Positions 1 to 5,594 of a stretch of DNA of 5,594 bases are shown in pieces. This DNA is from Anaerolineae bacterium. Its GTDB lineage: Bacteria; Chloroflexota; Anaerolineae; Aggregatilineales; Phototrophicaceae. How positions within the stretch are numbered: the stretch's first letter is position 1; the number at the start of each line of letters is the position of its first letter. Position numbers and translations under genes: made by a program. Location of the stretch: assembly GCA_025454715.1 (NCBI GenBank), contig JALONY010000198.1:1-5594 (forward strand), given 5' to 3'. Under the pieces are notes generated by a model. It was not told the origin of the DNA and did not search any database. It saw only the letters and a program-made list of their open reading frames with translations.

Positions 1-1
1 G

Positions 2-31
2 CTACGGCGTCTTTCGGATGTGATTGGCTGA
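2..31 (+). CDS. Possible 3' end of an upstream gene (partial)
   Basis: The first 30 bases read LRRLSDVIG followed by TGA at 29-31, which resembles a C-terminal amphipathic helix. The other two forward frames also reach stops quickly (TGA at 21-23, TAG at 46-48), so the frame cannot be proved. If real, the gene ends 21 bases before the ATG at 53, in keeping with the tight packing of the rest of the window. Too little is visible to name a family. Confidence 0.2.
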   Translation, partial: LRRLSDVIG

Positions 32-52
32 GCAAAAGGCGGGGGTAGTGCG

Positions 53-1733
53 ATGACCATGCGGGGGTGGCGCAATGTGCCGGTGCATCCGGTGTTCCAG
101 TACCTCATCGCCGTTGTGCTGGGCTTGTCGCTGGCATGGGCGTTGTCCGAGTTCGCCCGCGCCCAGTCGCGGGTGCAGGCCGAGCTGCGCCTGACCCAAC
201 GCGCCCAACAATTGGGCGTGGCCGTACAGCAAAGCGTCAACGCCAAGTTGCAAGTGCTTCAGGCGTTTCAGGCCTTCTATGCCGTCGGCCAAGCCGTCAC
301 GCTGGAAGAGTTCAAAAAGTTCGCCGTCGTTACGTTGACCTATCACCCCGACATCCAAGCCTTGCAATGGATACCCTATACCCCCGCCGAGCGCTTGGCC
401 GAGGTCGAGGCGCTTGGGCAACGCGCCTTCGGCGAGGCGTTTCGCGTGTTCGAGCGGGACGCCGACGGGCAAGCCGTGGCGTTGGGCGAGCGCGAGGTCT
501 ATTTCCCGATTTTGGGGCAACGAGGCCGCCCATGGCCTCGATGCAGGGTTCACCGACTCGCGGCGGGCGGTCTTGACCGAGGCGTGGCACAGCGGCAAAG
601 CCACCGCCAGCGCCCCCATCCGGCTGGTGCAAGAGACCGGCACCCAGTTCGGCGTGCTGCTCTATCAGCCCATCTACACCGACATCTTGCCGCCCACCTC
701 CGAGCAAGCGCGGGTCGAGACGCTGGTCGGGCTGGTGCCGGTGGTGTTGCGGGTCGGGTCGTTCGTCGAGGCCACCCTCCAGAATTACGATACGCACCTG
801 TTCAACCTGCGGCTGAGCGACCCGCAAGCGCCCGACCTGACCCTGTTTGCGCTGACCCACAGCACCGCCACCCCAGACGAGCGCGATTTGTCCGTCGTCA
901 TCGACATCGCTATCGCCAACCGCACGTGGGCGCTGGCGTTCGTGGTGCCCGCGGCGGTGGTCGATGGCAACATCGAATACATCATCCTCGGGCTGACCGC
1001 GCTGGTGTTGCTATACCTCTACCAGCGCAACCAAGTCGAGGGGCGCTTGCGGCGCTATGCCGCCACGCTCGAGGCGGCCAACCGTGAGCTGGACGCCTAC
1101 AGCTACACGCTGGCGCACGACCTCAAATCGCCGTTGGCGCTGATTTCGGGCTATGCCTATCTGTTGGAAAACGAGAAGCTCTCGCCCGATGGACGCGAGA
1201 TGTTGCGCTCGATGGTCAGCGTGGGTGAGCAGATGGCCAAGATGACCGACGACCTGCTGCAACTGGCCAAGCTGCGCGATGCCGAGGCGACCATGGCGCT
1301 GGTGCCGATGGTCGAGGCGGTCGAGGCGGCGCTCAAGCGCTTCGAGACCCAGCGCGCCTACGTCACCATCGAGGGCACCCTGCCCGACGCGCTCGGCCAC
1401 GCGCCGTGGGTGGTCGAGGTGTTCGCCAACCTGATTGGCAACGCCTTCAAATATACCCCCGACGACCGCACGCCCAACATTCGCATCCGCGGGGCGGTGC
1501 ACGGCGACCGCGTGCGCTATGAGGTGCAAGACAACGGGGTCGGCATCGCTCAGCCCGACCAGCGGCGCATCTTCGAGATGTTCGCCCGCCTGCCCAACAC
1601 CGACAAGCAACGCGGGCTGGGCTTGGGCTTGTCGATCGTCCAGCGCATCGTCGAGCGGCTGGGCGGCACGGTCGGGGTGACCAGCACGCCCGAACAGGGC
1701 AGCACGTTCTGGTTTACCCTCAAGCGCCCATGA
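53..1733 (+). pseudogene. CHASE-domain membrane sensor histidine kinase, frameshifted within CHASE
   Basis: The gene encodes a membrane sensor kinase that would autophosphorylate on histidine in response to an extracytoplasmic ligand. It reads in one frame from ATG 53 to about 514 (154 residues) and in the next frame from about 516 to TGA 1731-1733 (405 residues). A membrane segment lies at residues 14-32. The CHASE sensor follows, with YHPDIQALQWIP and EVYFPIL before the break and GNEAAHGLDAG, RLVQETG and GLVPVVLRVGSF after it. A second membrane segment lies at nt 972-1025. The cytoplasmic part has a HisKA H-box (AHDLKSPLA, His codon 1116-1118), N-box (NLIGNAFKYTP), G1 (DNGVGI), F-box (FEMFARL) and G2 (GLGLGLSI). 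There is no attached receiver. The ATG at 53 has a GGGGG run 6-11 bases upstream; ATG 59 is an alternative. As written, the first frame continues out of frame to 1087, so no kinase would be made without correction. The family call is firm; whether the break is biological or an assembly error is open. Confidence 0.88.
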
Positions 1734-1753
1734 GCATGTCCGAGGGCGGCAGG

Positions 1754-1796
1754 TTGACGTTTCTCGATTCATCCTCGGTGCTATTTAGAGTATAGT
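1754..1796 (+). promoter_or_regulatory. Candidate promoter region for the kinase-receiver operon
   Basis: In the gap after the first kinase, a locally AT-rich stretch stands out from GC-rich surroundings. It holds TTGACG at 1754-1759 (good -35 match), TGCTATTTA at 1779-1787 (extended -10-like) and TATAGT at 1791-1796 (good -10 match). No pair has ideal 16-18 base spacing: TTGACG to TATTTA is 22 bases and to TATAGT is 31. A start of transcription is therefore plausible but not resolved. The gap lies directly ahead of the gene with the strongest ribosome binding site in the window. Confidence 0.3.
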
Positions 1797-1801
1797 AAGA
1801 G

Positions 1802-1819
1802 GGTGCGGTGCGCCGCACC
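1802..1819 (+). other. GC-rich hairpin in the leader of the second kinase gene
   Basis: GGTGCGG (1802-1808) and CCGCACC (1813-1819) are perfect inverted arms around the 4-base loop TGCG. No T tract follows (TCCCCCCATATA), so it is not a typical intrinsic terminator for the upstream gene. It sits 11 bases ahead of the ribosome binding site and downstream of the candidate promoter, so it would lie in the 5' leader of the mRNA. A function is not shown. Confidence 0.45.
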
Positions 1820-1830
1820 TCCCCCCATAT

Positions 1831-1836
1831 AGGAGG
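1831..1836 (+). promoter_or_regulatory. Ribosome binding site (AGGAGG) that sets the start at 1850
   Basis: A perfect AGGAGG lies inside the longest open frame, which begins at GTG 1808. That rules out GTG 1808 as the start. ATG 1838 is only one base away and too close, leaving ATG 1850 at a rather long 13-base spacing. CCTCC at 1818-1822 is complementary to GGAGG at 1832-1836 and could pair with it across a 9-base loop. Confidence 0.7.
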
Positions 1837-1849
1837 CATGATTGCCCTC

Positions 1850-3709
1850 ATGACCATCGTTCCATCCCCCGCCCTCCAAATAGACCGCACACCGCGCATC
1901 GTCGTACGGTTGGTGTTGTGGTTCGTGCTGGCCTTGTTGCTGTTGTCGTCGGTGCTCTCCTCAGTGACGTTTTTCATCGTCTCGGGCTCGGAAGAACGCC
2001 AATGGCAGACTCGGCAAGCCGAGGCCACCCGCAACACGACCCTGTTGGTCTTGACCTTTTTCGATACGGTGGTGCGTGACCTCGACCTCGCCGCCGAGTT
2101 CTCCGACCTCGCAGACCACCCCAACGTCCCCACCGACCTGCTCGACGACAACCCTGCGCTCATCGAGGTGATTTATGTCTCGGCACAGGGCGACATCCTC
2201 GCCAATGTGTCCCGCAACTCGTCGGTGCTGGCCGCCGAAGAGAACATCACGCAGGCGCAGTGGTTCGTGCAAGGCTTGGCCGCCCCCGACGATCAGCCGT
2301 TCATCAGCGCGGTGCTGAATGAGGGCGGCGATTTGCCTTACTTGATTTTTTCGGCGGCTGCCGAGGAATTCGAGGGGGTGGTGGCCATCCGCCTGAGCTT
2401 GCAAGAGTTCAGCTTCTTGGTCGCGCAGCTCACCATGGGCGAGAGCGGCCAAGCCTACGTCGTCAGCGAGACCGGCGCGTTGTTGGCGCACAGCGACCCC
2501 GCGCTGCTGGTGCAGGGTTTCGATTTCTCGAACCGCCCCGAGTACATCCGCGCCCCGATGTTCGCCAGCGAAACCCTCGAATACGAGAACTTTAGGGGCG
2601 AGTACGTGCTGGGCACCTTCGAGCGTATCCCCGCCCTCAACTGGGTCATCTTTACCGAGGTGGCCGAGGACGAGGTCTATCAAGGCACGACCGCGGCCAT
2701 CCAAGCGTTGTTGCTGGCGTTGGTGACGGTCTTCATGCTCTCACTGGTCGGTTTCGCGGCCATTTTGCGCTTCAGCATCTTCAGGCCGCTGTCCTCGCTG
2801 AAGCGCAGCCTCGAACAGGTGGCGCAGGGCGATTTGAACGTGCAGTTGCCCGTGAAGCGGCGTGATGAGGTCGGGGAGGTGGTGACCGCCTTCAACGACA
2901 TGATCCGCATCGTGGGCGAGCGCAGCATCGAGCGCGAGCGCCTGATTCGCGAGCTTCAGGCCGCCAAGCGCATGGCCGAAGAAAACTCGCGCCTCAAGTC
3001 GGAGTTCTTGTCCACCATGTCGCACGAGCTACGCACCCCGATGAACGCCATCGAAGGGTTCGTCGGCATCATCCTCAGCCGGATGGGCGGCACCGAATAC
3101 AACGAGAAGACCGGCACCTACCTCCATCGCGTGCGCGCCAACAGCCAGCGCTTGCTGGCGCTGATTAACGACTTCCTCGACTTGTCGCGGGTGGAGTCGG
3201 GGCGGCTGGAGCTGGCCAACCTGCCGTTCGAGCCTGCGCGCCTCGCGCAGCGCTGGCACGCCGAGCTGGGCGTCTTGGCCGAGAACAAGGGCATCGGGTT
3301 CGAGGTGCGGGTTGACCCGACCCTGCCCAAGACCTTGGTCGGCGACGAGGAGGCCATCTCGAAGGTCGCCATCAACTTGCTGAGCAACGCCATCAAGTTC
3401 ACCGAAAAAGGCAAGGTGGCGCTGGCGATGACGGTGACGGGTGAGCAATGGAACATCGCCGTGACCGATACCGGCATCGGCATCCCCGCCCACGCCCGCG
3501 AGTACGTGTTCGAGGAGTTCCGGCAGGTCGATCAGACCTCGAAGCGCAAATATGGCGGCACCGGCTTGGGCTTGGCCATCGTGCAGAAATACAGCCGCTC
3601 GATGGGCGGGCAGGTCACGTTGCGCAGTGAGGTGGGCAAAGGCAGCGAATTTACCGTGACGTTGCCGCTGGTGACGCCCACACAAATCAAACGGCTACAG
3701 GAGGTATAA
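1850..3709 (+). CDS. Membrane sensor histidine kinase (Cache-HAMP-HisKA-HATPase)
   Basis: This 619-residue inner-membrane kinase senses an extracytoplasmic signal and would phosphorylate receivers, most likely those encoded just downstream. Membrane segments lie at about residues 17-44 and 284-308. Between them is a ~240-residue Cache-like sensor with ALIEVIYVSAQGDILA and GQAYVVSETGALLAHSD, typical of dCache_1 folds. A HAMP linker follows at about 308-362 (FRPLSSL, DEVGEV), then a short coiled coil. The HisKA H-box is SHELRTP with His392 and the usual Thr at H+4, so phosphatase activity is possible. The ATPase domain has the N-box NLLSNAIKF (Asn509, Asn513), G1 DTGIGI (Asp540), F-box FEEFRQVD and G2 GGTGLGLAI (569-577). 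All catalytic motifs are intact, with no attached receiver. The start at ATG 1850 is chosen from the AGGAGG at 1831-1836. The stop falls 2 bases before the next start, and its last codons contain the next gene's ribosome binding site. Confidence 0.93.
   Translation: MTIVPSPALQIDRTPRIVVRLVLWFVLALLLLSSVLSSVTFFIVSGSEERQWQTRQAEATRNTTLLVLTFFDTVVRDLDLAAEFSDLADHPNVPTDLLDDNPALIEVIYVSAQGDILANVSRNSSVLAAEENITQAQWFVQGLAAPDDQPFISAVLNEGGDLPYLIFSAAAEEFEGVVAIRLSLQEFSFLVAQLTMGESGQAYVVSETGALLAHSDPALLVQGFDFSNRPEYIRAPMFASETLEYENFRGEYVLGTFERIPALNWVIFTEVAEDEVYQGTTAAIQALLLALVTVFMLSLVGFAAILRFSIFRPLSSLKRSLEQVAQGDLNVQLPVKRRDEVGEVVTAFNDMIRIVGERSIERERLIRELQAAKRMAEENSRLKSEFLSTMSHELRTPMNAIEGFVGIILSRMGGTEYNEKTGTYLHRVRANSQRLLALINDFLDLSRVESGRLELANLPFEPARLAQRWHAELGVLAENKGIGFEVRVDPTLPKTLVGDEEAISKVAINLLSNAIKFTEKGKVALAMTVTGEQWNIAVTDTGIGIPAHAREYVFEEFRQVDQTSKRKYGGTGLGLAIVQKYSRSMGGQVTLRSEVGKGSEFTVTLPLVTPTQIKRLQEV
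3699..3704 (+). promoter_or_regulatory. Ribosome binding site (AGGAGG) inside the end of the kinase gene
   Basis: AGGAGG overlaps the last codons of the kinase and stands 7 bases before GTG 3712. This decides the GTG start of the receiver gene and indicates translational coupling of kinase and receiver. Confidence 0.85.
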
Positions 3710-3711
3710 GG

Positions 3712-4146
3712 GTGAGTGGACAGTTGGACATTCCGCGGGACTTGCTGAAGGGGTGGGATGTCGTCGTCATCGATGACGAAGAAGACAGCCTGATGGTGGC
3801 CGAGATTATCTTGACCGAGTACGGCGCCAACCTGCATACCGCCGTCAACGGCCTCGATGGGCTGGCGGTGGTGCGGCGGGTGCGCCCACGTTTCGTGATT
3901 TCGGACGTGTCGATGCCGGTGATGGACGGCTGGGGGTTCATTTATGAGCTACGCAACGACCCCGAGCTGTTCGAAACACCGGCCATCGCCCTGACCGCCC
4001 ACGCCATGCTGGGCGACCGTGAGCGCGCTATCGAGGCCGGATTTCATAACTACCTCTCAAAACCGCTGACGCCAGACACGTTTATCATTGATTTACTCAA
4101 TTTGCTGATGGACATCCCGTCCCTCGCCGATTCGCTGAACATCTAG
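3712..4146 (+). CDS. Single-domain response regulator (receiver only)
   Basis: The 144-residue cytoplasmic protein is one CheY-like receiver that would accept phosphate from a histidine kinase, most likely the one ending 2 bases upstream. Strand 1 and the acidic pair are VVVIDDEEDS (Asp21, Asp22). The phosphoacceptor is Asp65 in VISDVSMPVMDGW. The switch Thr95 is in IALTAHA, and Lys117-Pro118 is in YLSKPL. All residues needed for phosphorylation are present. A 15-residue N-terminal extension precedes the first strand, and about 26 residues follow KP, finishing helix 5. No DNA-binding or enzymatic output domain is attached. It starts at GTG 3712 with an ideal Shine-Dalgarno at 3699-3704. Such proteins act as phosphate shuttles or bind a partner; which applies here cannot be told from sequence. 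Confidence 0.93.
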   Translation: MSGQLDIPRDLLKGWDVVVIDDEEDSLMVAEIILTEYGANLHTAVNGLDGLAVVRRVRPRFVISDVSMPVMDGWGFIYELRNDPELFETPAIALTAHAMLGDRERAIEAGFHNYLSKPLTPDTFIIDLLNLLMDIPSLADSLNI

Positions 4147-4193
4147 CGCGGCGCGGGTGCTCGCCACACCCCGCCTCGCCGGTCATACGACAC

Positions 4194-4199
4194 AAGGAG
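4194..4199 (+). promoter_or_regulatory. Ribosome binding site (AAGGAG) for the second receiver gene
   Basis: AAGGAG lies 11 bases before ATG 4211. The open frame extends upstream to an ATG-less start near 4157, but that would place the Shine-Dalgarno inside the coding sequence and add a tail with no receiver similarity. ATG 4211 is therefore preferred. Confidence 0.75.
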
Positions 4200-4210
4200 C
4201 ACACGACATC

Positions 4211-4579
4211 ATGAGAGACTGGCACGTACTGGTAGTCGAGGACGACCCCGATGGCCAAGAGGTGGTCTCGACCATCCTCGAACACTTGAACATTCGCACC
4301 ACCGTGGCCGCCAACGCCGAGGACGCCGAGCGCTTCCTATTCGGCGGCACCCCGTTCAACGCGGTCATCGTAGACCTCGCCTTGCCCGGCAAAGACGGCT
4401 GGGAGCTATTGCGCGATATCCTCGCCAACCCGCAGACGGCCAACATCCCGTGCGTGGCCGTCACCGCCTTTCATACCTCGAAATTGCGCGAGGAGGCCAT
4501 CCAAGCCGGTTTCAGCGCCTATTTCGCCAAGCCAATCGACTCGACGGCGTTTGCGCGCCGCCTCGAGTCGTTGATGTGA
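4211..4579 (+). CDS. Second single-domain response regulator (receiver only)
   Basis: This 122-residue CheY-like receiver contains little beyond the minimal fold. It has HVLVVEDDPDG (acidic residues Glu10, Asp11, Asp12), phosphoacceptor Asp55 in VIVDLALPGKDGW, Thr85 in VAVTAFH and Lys107-Pro108 in YFAKPI. It ends within helix 5, so it has no output domain. It follows the first receiver after a 64-base gap with its own AAGGAG and a CCGGTCAT sequence at 4179-4186. The next gene starts 10 bases after its stop. It is clearly diverged from the first receiver (DLALPGKDGW against DVSMPVMDGW), so this is not a recent duplication. It may be a second phosphate acceptor or sink for the same kinase, or serve the upstream CHASE kinase; this is inference. 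Confidence 0.93.
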   Translation: MRDWHVLVVEDDPDGQEVVSTILEHLNIRTTVAANAEDAERFLFGGTPFNAVIVDLALPGKDGWELLRDILANPQTANIPCVAVTAFHTSKLREEAIQAGFSAYFAKPIDSTAFARRLESLM

Positions 4580-4581
4580 GG
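4578..4581 (+). promoter_or_regulatory. Ribosome binding site (GAGG) overlapping the receiver stop codon
   Basis: GAGG overlaps the TGA stop (4577-4579) of the second receiver and lies 8 bases before ATG 4590. It is short but well placed, and it ties translation of the small downstream protein to that of the receiver. Confidence 0.5.
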
Positions 4582-4589
4582 CGCGGGCG

Positions 4590-4967
4590 ATGGCACATAA
4601 GCTGGTTTGGCGACCGACCGAGCGCGTCTTGGTCTTGACCCTATCGGGCGAGGTCACGCTCGACGATTTCGTGAACATCGGCCAAGACCTCGACGAATTG
4701 GTCAAGAGCGTGACGGTGCCGCTGGTCTTGTTGGTCGATGCCGAGCAGGTACGGCTAGGGCGCAACGGCTTGTCCAACGTCCGCCCCAGCCAGACCTATT
4801 TTCAGGGGCAGCAAATCGAGCATGTGCTGGTGGCCGCCCGCGATAAAATCATCCGCCTGACCTTGTTGGTGGTCTTCAACCCCAACAGGCCGGTTTTGCG
4901 CTTTTTCGATCATATGGATCAGGCCGAGTACCACCTCCGCACCATCGTCCGCCAACCGTTGCGCTGA
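4590..4967 (+). CDS. Small SpoIIAA-like/STAS-like protein of unknown function
   Basis: The 125-residue soluble protein has no signal peptide or membrane segment. Its pattern fits the alpha/beta fold of SpoIIAA-like proteins. It opens with a strand and turn (RVLVLTLSGEVTLDDF, residues 12-27), then a helix with regular acidic positions (28-40). A buried strand ends in Asp50 (VPLVLLVDAEQV). Later strands are HVLVAARDK and LTLLVVFNP, and the C-terminus (LRFFDHMDQAEYHL, 103-116) resembles the ending of many SpoIIAA-like proteins. The serine context phosphorylated in classical anti-anti-sigma STAS domains (DSSG-type) is not apparent, so a partner-switch role is not supported. It begins 10 bases after the second receiver and its Shine-Dalgarno overlaps that stop codon. 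This makes it a likely functional partner of the phosphorelay. The gene is secure; the fold is a moderate-confidence reading from memory of the family, and the function is unknown. Confidence 0.8.
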   Translation: MAHKLVWRPTERVLVLTLSGEVTLDDFVNIGQDLDELVKSVTVPLVLLVDAEQVRLGRNGLSNVRPSQTYFQGQQIEHVLVAARDKIIRLTLLVVFNPNRPVLRFFDHMDQAEYHLRTIVRQPLR

Positions 4968-4980
4968 GCGGTAGCGCGTG

Positions 4981-4990
4981 TGACCGGTCA
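4981..4990. promoter_or_regulatory. Perfect 10-bp palindrome TGACCGGTCA, operator-like
   Basis: The 50-base gap between the small protein gene and the decarboxylase gene contains the perfect palindrome TGACCGGTCA, 27 bases before ATG 5018. A dimeric regulator could bind such a site, but only one copy of the full palindrome is seen in the window and no -35/-10 pair is clear nearby. A weak 5-bp hairpin (GCGCT 4961-4965 with AGCGC 4973-4977) overlaps the preceding stop codon and lacks a T tract. Confidence 0.35.
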
Positions 4991-5017
4991 TCTACGCCCC
5001 CGTGAGGTTTTAGTGGC

Positions 5018-5594
5018 ATGAGCGTGCCCCCCGACCCCCAAGAAACCCTCGACCCGACCGACGCGGCGGGCTGGGAGGCGTTGCGCGCCCTCGGCCACCG
5101 CATGATTGACGAGATGTTCGACCACATGCAGACCGTCCGCGAGCGACCGGTTTGGCAGCCCATCCCGCCCGATGTCAAAGACCGCATCCGCCGCCAGCCC
5201 CTCCCGATCGAGCCGCAGGGTGCCGAGGCGGCTTACGAGGCGTTCGCCCGCGATGTCTTGGGCTATTCGGTCGGCAACACCCACCCGCGCTTTTGGGGCT
5301 GGGTGATTGGGACGGGCACCCCGCTGGGCGCGTTGGCCGATTTCTTGGCCGGCGTGATGAACACGCGGCCAATTACGTCGAGCTTCAGGTCTTGGACTGG
5401 TTCAAGGCGGCGTTGGGCTTCCCGCCCGAGTCGAGCGGCATCATGGTCAGCGGCGCGTCGATGGCCAACCTGACCGGTTTGGCGGTGGCGCGCAACACGA
5501 TGGCCGGTTTCGACGTGCGCCAGCACGGGGTGTACGGCGGGGCGCGCCTGACGGTCTACGCCTCGACCGAAGTCCATTCGTGCGTGCCGCGGGC
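5018..5594 (+). pseudogene. PLP-dependent group II decarboxylase, 5' part, frameshifted and cut by the window end
   Basis: The product belongs to the pyridoxal-phosphate-dependent group II decarboxylases (aromatic-L-amino-acid, tyrosine and glutamate decarboxylase type), which remove CO2 from an amino acid to give an amine. From ATG 5018 (GTGAGG at 5002-5007, 10 bases upstream) one frame runs 115 residues, with the family's N-terminal helix (LGHRMIDEMFDHM), YSVGNTHPRFWGWV and GTPLGALADFLAGVMN. Near 5360-5364 the coding frame changes. The rest reads HAANYVELQVLDWF, LGFPPES, MVSGASMANLTGLAVARN and LTVYASTEVHSCV to the window edge. The His in TEVHSC matches the position that stacks on the cofactor ring in this family; the PLP lysine would lie beyond the window. 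Between MN and HAANYVE, about seven residues usual in the family (N-x-G-G-x-D type) are absent. The first frame runs out of frame to a stop at 5473. Family is firm; substrate cannot be told. Confidence 0.87.

Noticed and set aside
509..518. Programmed ribosomal frameshift at TTTTGGGG in the CHASE kinase
   Set aside because: The shift needed is +1 (or -2), the run is not a canonical -1 slippery heptamer, conserved residues are also missing at the site, and CHASE kinases are not known to use recoding.
1311..1328. Tandem 9-base repeat GTCGAGGCG twice
   Set aside because: It is within the kinase coding region, encodes VEAVEA in a helix and reflects codon preference; only two copies are present.
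414..1733. A separate gene starting at TTG 414
   Set aside because: The first ~34 codons of this frame are out-of-frame translation of the CHASE domain, which is coded in the other frame up to 514. The conserved reading only begins at about 516, so this is the second half of the frameshifted kinase and not an independent gene.
1011..1772. Long open frame on the - strand opposite the first kinase (253 codons)
   Set aside because: It lies wholly across the kinase ATPase region, which carries clear conserved motifs on the + strand. The - strand translation is low-complexity in Arg, Gly, Leu and His, as expected for antisense of GC-rich coding DNA.
1734..1830. Intrinsic terminator after the first kinase
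   Set aside because: The only strong stem (1802-1819) is followed by a C-rich stretch instead of a T tract and lies close to the next ribosome binding site.
1808..1849. GTG 1808 as start of the second kinase
   Set aside because: The 14 added residues would include the AGGAGG ribosome binding site and the leader hairpin, and they have no family support; ATG 1850 fits better.
1961..2704. Long open frame on the - strand opposite the Cache sensor (247 codons)
   Set aside because: It is antisense to an intact gene, shows no recognisable motif and has no ribosome binding site evidence; other long - strand frames (for example 2-643 and 3029-3685) fail for the same reasons.
4157..4210. Extension of the second receiver to an upstream start at 4157
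   Set aside because: The extension would cover the intergenic AAGGAG and adds 18 residues without receiver character.
1..5594. CRISPR arrays, tRNA or rRNA genes, insertion sequences, attachment sites
   Set aside because: No regularly spaced repeats, no cloverleaf-like sequence, no transposase coding and no terminal inverted repeats were seen; nearly all of the window is coding.

Overview
This GC-rich window carries densely packed genes, all on the + strand. It reads as a signal-transduction locus followed by the start of a metabolic gene. The organism is probably a bacterium of the Chloroflexota (Anaerolineae-like) type. That is inferred only from the style of the proteins, the heavy use of TTG leucine and TCG serine codons, and the mix of CHASE/Cache sensor kinases with stand-alone receivers. 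No marker gene is present, so the phylum is a guess.

Layout: 1-31 may hold the last codons of an upstream gene. 53-1733 is a CHASE-domain membrane sensor histidine kinase whose reading frame breaks inside the CHASE domain at about 514-516. 1734-1849 is the one substantial intergenic gap (116 bases). It has a locally AT-rich promoter-like stretch, a 7-bp GC hairpin and a perfect AGGAGG ribosome binding site. 1850-3709 is an intact Cache-HAMP-HisKA-HATPase sensor kinase. 3712-4146 and 4211-4579 are two single-domain response regulators (receiver only). 4590-4967 is a 125-residue protein resembling the SpoIIAA-like/STAS-like fold. 4968-5017 is a short gap with a 10-bp perfect palindrome. 5018-5594 is the 5' part of a PLP-dependent group II (aromatic-amino-acid type) decarboxylase. 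It is also frameshifted, at about 5360-5364, and runs off the window.

How the genes fit together: the second kinase, both receivers and the SpoIIAA-like protein are linked by very short gaps. The Shine-Dalgarno sites of the 3712 and 4590 genes overlap the end of the preceding gene. This suggests one co-transcribed, translationally coupled phosphorelay. The two kinases sense outside the cell or in the envelope. The receivers carry all catalytic residues but no DNA-binding or enzymatic output domain, so output must go through protein-protein contacts, possibly with the small SpoIIAA-like protein, or through a partner elsewhere.

The most unusual direct observations are the two frame breaks. At each, a short segment that is conserved in the family is also absent, so a deletion of roughly 17-22 bases explains them better than a single-base indel. 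Nothing here amounts to a clearly new biological system. The kinase, two receivers and SpoIIAA-like protein with no output domain are the most interesting functional unit.
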